From Candidatus Binatia bacterium (GTDB lineage: Bacteria; Desulfobacterota; Binatia; UBA12015): DNA of 64,000 nucleotides. Numbering within the stretch: the first letter of the stretch is position 1; each line of letters opens with the position of its first letter. The position numbers and the translations under genes were made by a program. The stretch is from assembly GCA_029243485.1 (NCBI GenBank), contig JAQWRY010000001.1, positions 124,001-188,000 of the forward strand, in the 5' to 3' direction. This document shows positions 43,875 to 51,397 of the stretch, piece after piece. The notes under the pieces were generated by a model. It saw nothing but the letters and a program-made list of their open reading frames with translations, was not told the DNA's origin and ran no database searches.

Positions 43875-46144
43875 CGGCTCTCGTCGTTGCCGGAGACGCG
43901 GATCGTCACCGGGATGAACTTCGACGTCGGGGTCCGGCTCCGTTTCGCGAAGCTCGTGACGGCGACCAGCGGATTCAACTCCGGGAAGTACCCGGCCGCA
44001 CAGCCCCGCGGGATGTCGTACGCGACCGCTCGAAAGCCAACGACCACGCGCCGGCGGCCATCCTCGAAGTGGCTCTCGACCTCGAGGAGATCCCCATCCG
44101 ACAAGCCTCGGTCCGTCAGGTCACCCTCGGACAGGAAGATCACCTGCCGGGTTCCGTAGACACCGCGGTAGCGATCGTCGAGCTCGTAGATCGTCGTGTT
44201 GAACTGGTCGTGGGAGCGCATCGTCATGAGACGAAGCTGCCCCTCGGGGAGGCTCGAGTCCGGAACGATGGACGGCATGAAGCGCGCCCGCCCGGTGGAC
44301 GTCTTCCAATCCCGGTCCCGTGCCGAGTTGCCGAGATAGAAGCCGCCGGGTCGTTCGATACGTCGATTGAAGTCGTCGAACAGGTTCGGCAAGACGCGCT
44401 CGATGCGGTCCCGAATCCGTCCGTAATCGGCGACGAGATCATCCCAGTCGATGCCGCGAGTCTTGCGACTCGCACGCCCGATCCCAGCGACGATGGCGGG
44501 CTCCGATCGAAGCAGAGGCGACGCCGGCTCGTTGCGCCCGTGTGAGGCGTGCACCACGCTCATCGAGTCCTCGACGGTGACCTTCTGCAAACCGGCAGCC
44601 TGGACGTCTCGCTCGGTGCGGCCCAGGCACGGCAAGATCAGCGCGTCCTTTCCGAGCACCGTGTGGCTGCGATTCAGTTTTGTACTCACGTGCACGGTCA
44701 GCTCACACCGGGCAAGCGCCTCGGACGTGTAAGCCGTGTCCGGCGTCGCCGCGACGAAGTTGCCTCCCATGCCGAGGAACACCCGGGCCCGGCCCTCAGC
44801 CATCGCCTCGATGGCTCCGACGGTATCATAGCCATGAGCGGACGGCGGCGAGAACTGGAACTCCACACCGAGCCGCTCGAGGAACGCCGCGGCCGGCTTC
44901 TCGGTGATCCCCATGGTCCGGTCGCCCTGGACGTTGCTGTGGCCGCGCACCGGACACGCGCCCGCACCTTCGCGACCGAGATTACCGCGTAGAAGCAGAA
45001 GATTGGTGACCTGCTGAATGGTGGCGACCGCATGCCGCTGCTGCGTGAGGCCCATCGCCCAGCAGGCGATCACCGCGTCGGCCTCGACGTAGACCGTCGC
45101 CGCTTCTTCGAGCTCGGCGCGCGTCAGGCCGGATTCCTTCTCGATGTGTTCCCACGAGACAGCGCCGAGGGCCTGCACGTACTCCTCGAGCCCGCTCGTG
45201 TGGCGATCGATGAACTCGCGATCGAGCACCGCGCCGGGAGCGGCCTTCTCGGCAGCGAGCACCGCCTTGCCGATTCCGGTGAGCGCTGCGAGATCGCCGC
45301 CGATCTGAACCTGCAAATAGTGCGTGCTGATCGACGTGCCGCGACCGCTCAGGAGCTCCCAGGGATCCTTCGGATGGGCGAACTCGACCAGTGCGCGCTC
45401 CCGCAGGGGATTCAGACTCACGATGCGAGCGCCGCGACGGCGTGCCGCTTGGAGCTCCGTCAGCATACGCGGATGATTCGTGCCGGGGTTTTGACCGATC
45501 ACGAAGATCGCATCGGCCTTCTGGAAATCCTCGAGTGTGACGGTCCCCTTCCCGATGCCAATCGACTCCGACAGCCCGACGCCGCTCGACTCGTGACACA
45601 TGTTCGAGCAGTCCGGGAAATTGTTGGTGCCGAGCCGCCGACCGAGAAGTTGATAGAGGAAGGCGGCCTCGTTGCTCGTGCGACCTGACGTGTAGAAGAC
45701 CGCCTCGTTGGGGTCATCCAACCCGTCGAGGGCGGCGCCGATCTGACCGAAGGCATCCGCCCACGAGACCGGCTGGTACGTATCGCTCGCCTGGTCGTAG
45801 CGCATCGGGTGCGTCAGGCGACCCTGCCCCTCCAGCCAGTGGTCGGTCTGCCCTCGCAGGCTCGCCACCGGGTTCGCTGCGAAGAAGTCAGGGCCGACAC
45901 GCTTGCCCGTCGCCTCGAACGCAACGGCCTTCGCCCCGTTCTCGCAGAACTCGAAACGGGCCGGCGAATTCGGCTCGGGCCAGGCACACCCGGGGCAGTC
46001 GAAGCCGTCGGGCTGATTCACGTGGGCTAGGGACCGGACCCCCGCGAGGGGCGCGCCGTCGCGACCGAGACGCTGAGCGGTCGAGATGAGGGCGCCCAGG
46101 CCTCCCGCAGCCGGTCCCTTGGGGTTCTGTCGGTGATCAGACAT
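43871..46144 (-). CDS. FdhF/YdeP-family molybdopterin oxidoreductase
   Basis: The start MSDHRQNPKGPAAGG gives 757 residues. Motifs: FDCPGCAWPEP (C50, C53), AKAVAFEATGKRVGPDFF, YTSGRTSNEAAFLYQLLGRR, NMCHESSGVGL, IFVIGQNPGTNHPRML, GACPVRGHSNVQGDRT, and a C-terminal molydopterin-dinucleotide-binding domain (LRLMTMRSHDQFNTTIYE). This is the alpha-subunit family that includes E. coli YdeP: a cytoplasmic protein related to formate dehydrogenase H but with the N-terminal cluster motif reduced to CxxC and no selenocysteine. Its substrate is not settled; YdeP is linked to acid resistance. Direct overlap with fdhD is the usual arrangement. Confidence 0.92.
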   Translation of the reverse strand: MSDHRQNPKGPAAGGLGALISTAQRLGRDGAPLAGVRSLAHVNQPDGFDCPGCAWPEPNSPARFEFCENGAKAVAFEATGKRVGPDFFAANPVASLRGQTDHWLEGQGRLTHPMRYDQASDTYQPVSWADAFGQIGAALDGLDDPNEAVFYTSGRTSNEAAFLYQLLGRRLGTNNFPDCSNMCHESSGVGLSESIGIGKGTVTLEDFQKADAIFVIGQNPGTNHPRMLTELQAARRRGARIVSLNPLRERALVEFAHPKDPWELLSGRGTSISTHYLQVQIGGDLAALTGIGKAVLAAEKAAPGAVLDREFIDRHTSGLEEYVQALGAVSWEHIEKESGLTRAELEEAATVYVEADAVIACWAMGLTQQRHAVATIQQVTNLLLLRGNLGREGAGACPVRGHSNVQGDRTMGITEKPAAAFLERLGVEFQFSPPSAHGYDTVGAIEAMAEGRARVFLGMGGNFVAATPDTAYTSEALARCELTVHVSTKLNRSHTVLGKDALILPCLGRTERDVQAAGLQKVTVEDSMSVVHASHGRNEPASPLLRSEPAIVAGIGRASRKTRGIDWDDLVADYGRIRDRIERVLPNLFDDFNRRIERPGGFYLGNSARDRDWKTSTGRARFMPSIVPDSSLPEGQLRLMTMRSHDQFNTTIYELDDRYRGVYGTRQVIFLSEGDLTDRGLSDGDLLEVESHFEDGRRRVVVGFRAVAYDIPRGCAAGYFPELNPLVAVTSFAKRSRTPTSKFIPVTIRVSGNDESR

Positions 46145-46240
46145 GCGCAGCCACAGAACCCTTGGCATGCAACGCGAAATCGGTCTAGTCGCGCGGCCTC
46201 CCGCCTTGTCGCTGACCCGCGGGCGGCGTAAATACAACCG

Positions 46241-47422
46241 GTGTCCCGACTCCTGAGCTTCCTTCGGGGAAAGTGGATGCCGCTCGTGACCGCGCTCGTG
46301 GTCGCGAGCGCCGGCTTCTTCATCTACCAGCGAATCGAGGACAACCTGCACCGCCTTCTCCCCGAGCAGCTGCAGACCCTCCTCTGCGCCGAAGACGGCG
46401 TCTCCGGACGACTTGCTCATGTCCAGCGAGCAGGCGGAGTTGCGACGCCTTCTGGCGCCTCACCTCGACAGTCAGCTGACAGACTTCATCGTTCTCGCGC
46501 CGACGGGGCGGATCATCGCGGCCTATCTGACCGAACAGATCGGCTCGGCCGACCTCGCTGAGCACCCGTTCGTGAAGCGCGCGCTCGCCGGCGACCCGGT
46601 CGTCTCGGTTCCGTTCCCGTCCCACATCGGGCTTCCGAACGCATCGGGCGTCGGGGACGTGGGCGAGCTCACCGAAAGCCTCCGCCGCGGAGTGATCACC
46701 CTCGACAGTCAGGACGTCGTCGACGCCACGACGGCCCGGACCATGGCCGAGACGCGCATGGGGGTCGATCGCCAAACCCTGCTCGAAGAGGCCGAACGCT
46801 ACCCGACGCGCTGGCTCGCGGAGTCTCGCCCCTCCGACGCGACCGCTTCGCCAACCGGGGCCGCCGCCTCGACCGCGGCGCCCCGACTTACCGAAGATCT
46901 GCTCTCGAACGACCCCGCCCGCGTCCGAAAGGCCCTCACGCGGGAAGATCTCGACGCCCGCGTCGCCGCGCTGATCGTCCCGTGGCTCGCCCATCCCGAA
47001 GTCCGGGGCGTGGCGTCGACGGCGTCATTCTGGCCCTCGTCAAACGCGAGGCCGAGGTCGACGAGACGCTCTGGGCCAATCAAGAAGTACAGGACGTTCA
47101 CGCGAGCTCGGTCCTGCTGGACGCTCCACAGCGACGCCGCGTTAAGCGCACCGCCGAGCACGTCTTCACGCTCCTCGCCGTGATCTTCGATCGTGCGCCG
47201 CTGCGATTCTCGCTGTTTGTCCTCGCGTCGGCGGACCCGAACCTGCGCGGAACCGCGCTCGAATACCTCGAGAACGTGTTGCCCGATGGCCTCAGGCGTG
47301 CTCTTTGGCGCCACGTGGCGCGGGAAAGCACCGTCATCCAATCCAGCCGATCGACCGAAGAGCTGGCCAGCGAACTCCAACGCACGACCTCCCCCTTGGT
47401 CGGTCGCCGGTCCCGTTCATGA
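46241..47422 (+). pseudogene. Broken gene: sensor N-terminus joined to HEAT-repeat C-terminus
   Basis: A GTG start reads SRLLSFLRGKWMPLVTALV and VASAGFFIYQRIEDNLHRLL then LQTLL, a membrane anchor plus the start of an extracytoplasmic sensor domain. The frame then fails; from about 46415 another frame continues SSEQAELRRLLAPHLDSQL and TDFIVLAPTGRIIAAYL, the later part of a CACHE-like domain, followed by a low-similarity stretch and HEAT-like pieces (LSNDPARVRKALTREDLDA, IVPWLAHPEVRG). From about 47010 the first frame resumes with VKRTAEHVFTLLAVIFDRAP and LRGTALEYLENVLPDGLRRA, a typical HEAT-repeat C-terminus, and stops at 47422 overlapping the next ATG (ATGA). Missing middle and frame changes indicate a dead gene whose 3' coupling to the transporter survives. 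Confidence 0.62.
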
Positions 47423-48825
47423 AGGAGCTCTCTCGGCCAGAGCGATTCCTGCGGATCTTCACCGAGATCCGCCCCGGAGAGGGCCGCACCGCCCTCCTCC
47501 TCTTCCTGAACGTCTTCCTGATCCTCTGCGCCTACTACTTCGTGAAGCCGCTGCGCGACGGGTGGATCGCCGTCTCGGCCATCGAAGGTCTGTCGAAGAT
47601 GGAGGTGAAGGCCTACTCCAGTTTCGGGCAGAGCATTCTGTTTCTCGGGGCGATCGGGGTGTACGCCCGGATGTCCTCCATGCTCCCGCGCGCCGTGCTG
47701 ATCTCGCGCACGACGATGTTCTGCATGTCGAACCTGGTGCTGTTCTGGTTCCTGCAGCCGAACTTCTTCCTCGCGAACCTTCCTGGCATGGGCATCATGT
47801 TCTACCTCTGGGTCGGGATGTTCGGCCTCTTCGTCGTGGCCCAGTTCTGGGCGTTTGCGGCGGATCTCTACACAGATGAGCGGGGCCGTCGGCTGCTCCC
47901 GATGATCGCGATCGGGGCCACGTCCGGGGCCACCGTGGGGTCGTTCATCGTCGAGCAGGTGGTCTACAGCGAGCTGCTGGACAGCGGAACGCTGCTCCTC
48001 CTGGCCAACATTCCGCTGGCCCTGTCGATCTGGCTCACACGCCAAGCCGACATTCTCGGGCCGCTGGGCGAGGGCTATCCCGAGGCCGGAGCCGGGGGGG
48101 CCTCACCGGAACCGGGGCCCGCGGAGAGGTCCGAAAACTCCGACGGGGCTTTCGCGCTGATCCGGGCGCACCACTATCTGATGCTCGTCGCGGCGGTCAC
48201 CCTGATCAACGCCTGGGTGAACACCAATGGAGAAAACCTGCTCTTCCGAGTAGTTCAGGAGGCTCTGGCCACCTCGGTCGAGGCCACCGGGGTCACCGAT
48301 CCCGCCCTCATCTTGCATGAGGTCCGCGAGGGCACCACCGCGTTCTACGGGGACTTCTTTTTCTGGGTGAACGTGACCGCGCTCCTGCTGCAGGCTCTGG
48401 TGGCGTCCCGACTCCTTGCTCTAGGCGGGTTTGGGGCTATCCTTCTCCTACTTCCTAGCATCGCCCTCGTGGGTTATACGGCAATGGCTTTCTTGCCGAT
48501 ATTGGGGGTGGTGAGGGTGATGAAAATCGCAGAAAACGCGACGGATTACTCCATCAATAATACGGCGTCGCAGGTGTTGTGGTTGCCTACGACTGCCGAA
48601 ATGAAGTTCAAGGCCAAGCCTGCGATCGCGACGTTCTGCGTCCGTCTCGGGGATGGCCTGGCCGCATTGACCGTCCTCGTGGGCGTACAGCTCATGAATC
48701 TGTCGACGCGGTCCTTCTTCCTTCTGAATGCCGCACTCGTTTTGCTTTGGCTCGGGGTGGCAGTGGCGGTGGTGGGTGAGCATGGACGGATCGTTGAATC
48801 GGGTGCGAGGAAAAATGCAGCCTAA
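47419..48825 (+). CDS. NTT/Npt-type nucleotide transporter-like membrane protein
   Basis: The ATG overlaps the stop of the broken upstream gene. The 468-residue protein has 11-12 membrane helices. The start, EIRPGEGRTALLLFLNVFLI then LCAYYFVKPLRDGWIA, is the conserved opening of the ATP/ADP translocase-like group (Npt1/Npt2, TlcC), and FWAFAADLYTDERGRRLLPM plus IGATSGATVGSFI and KIAENATDYSINNTASQVLWLP are further group motifs. Classical NTTs serve intracellular parasites and plastids; free-living bacteria have relatives whose direction and substrate are unknown. It overlaps the start of a serine hydrolase gene by 11 bases. Confidence 0.82.
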   Translation: MKELSRPERFLRIFTEIRPGEGRTALLLFLNVFLILCAYYFVKPLRDGWIAVSAIEGLSKMEVKAYSSFGQSILFLGAIGVYARMSSMLPRAVLISRTTMFCMSNLVLFWFLQPNFFLANLPGMGIMFYLWVGMFGLFVVAQFWAFAADLYTDERGRRLLPMIAIGATSGATVGSFIVEQVVYSELLDSGTLLLLANIPLALSIWLTRQADILGPLGEGYPEAGAGGASPEPGPAERSENSDGAFALIRAHHYLMLVAAVTLINAWVNTNGENLLFRVVQEALATSVEATGVTDPALILHEVREGTTAFYGDFFFWVNVTALLLQALVASRLLALGGFGAILLLLPSIALVGYTAMAFLPILGVVRVMKIAENATDYSINNTASQVLWLPTTAEMKFKAKPAIATFCVRLGDGLAALTVLVGVQLMNLSTRSFFLLNAALVLLWLGVAVAVVGEHGRIVESGARKNAA

Positions 48826-49762
48826 GTCGGCACATCTCCTGGTTTGTTTGGTTGCGACGTTGGCCGCCCTTCCCTTCGTCACGCGGCCCGCGTCGGCCGA
48901 CGACTTGAGCGGAGGAGAGATCTTCCTCGAAGCGGACGCAGCGCCGCTGTGGGATGCGATCGACCCGGTCTTCCAGCGCCAACTCGAGCAACGGCTCGAT
49001 ACGCTCGGATTCACGCCCGCGATCCGCAACAAGAACCTCGGCGTCGCCGTGGTCGACATCACGGACCCCGAAGCGCCCCGCGTCGCCGCCGTGAACGGCG
49101 ACGTCATGATCTACGCCGCGAGCCTCCCGAAGATCGCGATCCTTCTGGGTGCCTTCGAACGCATCGAAGCCGGCGAGCTCCAGCTCACCGCCGAGAACGA
49201 GCGCTTGCTACACCTCATGATCCAGCGCTCTTCGAACAAGGCCGCTACGGTCATGATGGACCGCGTCGGCAAGGAGTACATCGCCGAGACCCTGCGATCC
49301 GACGAGTACCGCCTCTACGACGTCAGGCACAACGGCGGCCTCTGGGCCGGCAAGGACTACGGCAAGGCCGGCCTCTGGCGCCGCGATCCGCTCCACAACC
49401 TCTCGCACGGTGCGACGGCCATGCAGGTGGCCCGCTTCTACTACATGATGGAGACGGGCGAACTCGTCGACGAAGAGGCCAGCGCGAAGATGAAGGAGCT
49501 GATGGCCGACTCAGCCATCAAGCACAAGTTCGTCAAGGCCCTCGACCGCATCGACCCGGACGCGGAGATCTACCGCAAGTCCGGCAGTTGGCAGCAGTGG
49601 CACGCCGACAGCGCCATCGTCGAACGCGATGGCCGCCGCTACATCGCCGTCGGCCTCTGCGAAGACCAACAGGGCGGCCGCTGGCTCGAGCGCATCTTCC
49701 ACGTCATGGACGCCCTCGTCATGGAGTCCCCCTCCACCGAAGTCGCCCGCCTCGAAGAGTAG
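48815..49762 (+). CDS. Exported SxxK serine hydrolase, class A beta-lactamase-like
   Basis: ATG 48815 with GCGAGG is chosen; it overlaps the transporter stop. The 315-residue protein has a signal peptide (LLVCLVATLAALPFVTRPASA) and the penicillin-recognising motifs: S103-L-P-K106 (YAASLPKIAIL), an SxN-type RSSNKAATVMM, and the third motif KSG (YRKSGSWQQWH). The omega-loop glutamate of true beta-lactamases is not clear, so a D,D-peptidase or esterase is as likely. It acts in the periplasm. A longer paralogue with the same three motifs lies head-on 300 bases downstream. Confidence 0.86.
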   Translation: MQPKSAHLLVCLVATLAALPFVTRPASADDLSGGEIFLEADAAPLWDAIDPVFQRQLEQRLDTLGFTPAIRNKNLGVAVVDITDPEAPRVAAVNGDVMIYAASLPKIAILLGAFERIEAGELQLTAENERLLHLMIQRSSNKAATVMMDRVGKEYIAETLRSDEYRLYDVRHNGGLWAGKDYGKAGLWRRDPLHNLSHGATAMQVARFYYMMETGELVDEEASAKMKELMADSAIKHKFVKALDRIDPDAEIYRKSGSWQQWHADSAIVERDGRRYIAVGLCEDQQGGRWLERIFHVMDALVMESPSTEVARLEE

Positions 49763-50064
49763 GGACGTTGGTTAATCTCGGCGATTTCGTTTAGTCGCTG
49801 CGCTTATTGCGGGCTCGTCGGGGGGCCTGCCCGAGCTTTCTCCCGATTTCGGCCGGGCACGGGAGTCGCTGCAGGGCTGGCGTTCCAAACGGCACTCAGT
49901 TGGTAAGGGGTGGACCTTCGGAAGTTCTCTCGCTCGGCGGCGGCTGGTCTTCCAAAGTCGTCTTACTCCGGCGGAAGGTCTTCACATCAACGGAGCGCGG
50001 TGCGTCCTTGGCCCCGGCCTTGATGAAAGTTGGGCGCGGGAGTCAGCCTCGTCGCACGCGTTGT
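49763..50064. other. Convergent intergenic region, about 300 bp
   Basis: It separates two convergent serine hydrolase genes. GGCTCG (49812-49817) and CGAGCT (49832-49837) can form a short stem with extra G-C pairs inside, followed by TTTC, a weak terminator candidate for the forward gene. The rest has no open frame I believe and no repeat. Base composition is slightly lower in GC than the flanking genes. Confidence 0.4.
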
Positions 50065-51360
50065 CTACTGAGCGACTTGTGTGGTCCGGAGAGGATGGAG
50101 TTGCTGCATCATTTGCTGGATCCGGGTTCCGAGGCGTTCGTGTTCTTCGGCGGCGTTCTTGCGCAAGACGTTGGAGAGAACGACGACCATGTAGCGCATC
50201 GGGGGGTTTCGTTCGGGCTCCTCGACGACGGCGATCGACGCGAGGAAGTTCCAGACGTTGCCGTGGTACTTCTCACAGACGTGACCGCGCTCCGGGCGGC
50301 ATTTATAGAGTGAGCCGGACTTGAAGTAGACGGCCGAGTTGCGCAGCGCCGGAGACGAGGCGTAGCGGATTCGGCGGTCGGTCACGTAGAGGAGCTTCTT
50401 GATCTCTTTGCTCGACCAGGGGTCGACGAGCTCGCCCATTTCCATGGCGACGAGGAACTCCATCAGGGAGCGCGCGGACGCGTAGCTCGACGTTCCCGGA
50501 AGGCGCTTTTTTCCCTCTCGGGTGAATAGGCTTCCCTGCCGGAGCTTGCCCCGGTTCAGGCCGTTGCGGCCGACAGGTTCCTGCAGCACTGCCTTGAGCT
50601 CGCCGGAGAGTTGACCCTTCCCCGCCGAATTCAGGTACGCCCGGCTCGCCTCGTGCGACTTCGGGTACCCCGAGCCGAAGTGCTTCATCAGCACGGCCTC
50701 ACGTCCCACCATCGACGCCGCCGCATTGGAACTCGGCGACATCATGTGATCGAGGAGCGTATAGAGGGTCATCTGCTCGCCCTCTGCGATCGGCCGACGA
50801 CGGACCTTCTTGCCGCCGATATGGAAGACGGGGACTTCATGGGAATCGGTCCGGATGAACTCGTCAGTGACGACGACCGTCTCCTTCAGCATGTCCCGGC
50901 GCTTGCGAATGTCCGGCTCGATGTCCGCGAGTGTCTGGAACATGCCCAGCGCGAGCAGGACCTTGCCGACGCTCCCCGCGTTCATCATCGCGTCCGGGTT
51001 CACTTCGGCATACCGCGGGCGATCGGGATCGCTCACGTCGAGCAGGGCGACGCCGTAGCCGCCCACGTCGCTCCCAAGCTCGTCGCGGAGCATCTGATTC
51101 AGCTGCGGATCCGGCGCGGGAATCTGGAAATTCGGTTTGTGCTGCAACGACAGGACGATCTTGTCCGTAGTCAGGTCGCCCCCCGGCGGGAGCACCTTCC
51201 CGCCCGAGTTCCTCTGGGCGAGGCGGAAGCCTTCGATACGGGTAATGCCGCTGTTCGGGTAGCCATCTAGGGGATACGCGCCGACCCCGCCGGCCAGAAG
51301 AGCCGTCGCGGAAGCAACGGCCGCGGAAACACAGATGGTTCGTCGGGTGATTCGGCGCAT
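50065..51360 (-). CDS. Exported SxxK serine hydrolase, long form
   Basis: ATG 51360 is preceded by AAGGAG; an ATG at 51393 is possible. The 431-residue protein has a signal peptide with a twin-arginine-like start (RRITRRTICVSAAVASATAL). The motifs are S130-V-G-K133 (NAGSVGKVLLALG), SPSSNAAASMVG (SxN) and YFKSGSLYKC (KSG). It shares GYGVALLDVSDPDRPRYAEV with the shorter neighbour's VAVVDITDPEAPRVAAVNG. Extra segments, including a cysteine pair (KCRPERGHVCEKY), distinguish it. It follows the dikinase-like gene by 37 bases on the same strand, so the two should be co-expressed. Confidence 0.86.
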   Translation of the reverse strand: MRRITRRTICVSAAVASATALLAGGVGAYPLDGYPNSGITRIEGFRLAQRNSGGKVLPPGGDLTTDKIVLSLQHKPNFQIPAPDPQLNQMLRDELGSDVGGYGVALLDVSDPDRPRYAEVNPDAMMNAGSVGKVLLALGMFQTLADIEPDIRKRRDMLKETVVVTDEFIRTDSHEVPVFHIGGKKVRRRPIAEGEQMTLYTLLDHMMSPSSNAAASMVGREAVLMKHFGSGYPKSHEASRAYLNSAGKGQLSGELKAVLQEPVGRNGLNRGKLRQGSLFTREGKKRLPGTSSYASARSLMEFLVAMEMGELVDPWSSKEIKKLLYVTDRRIRYASSPALRNSAVYFKSGSLYKCRPERGHVCEKYHGNVWNFLASIAVVEEPERNPPMRYMVVVLSNVLRKNAAEEHERLGTRIQQMMQQLHPLRTTQVAQ

Positions 51361-51397
51361 GCCGGACTCCTTGTCTCTCGTTTTGGAATTCATCCGC

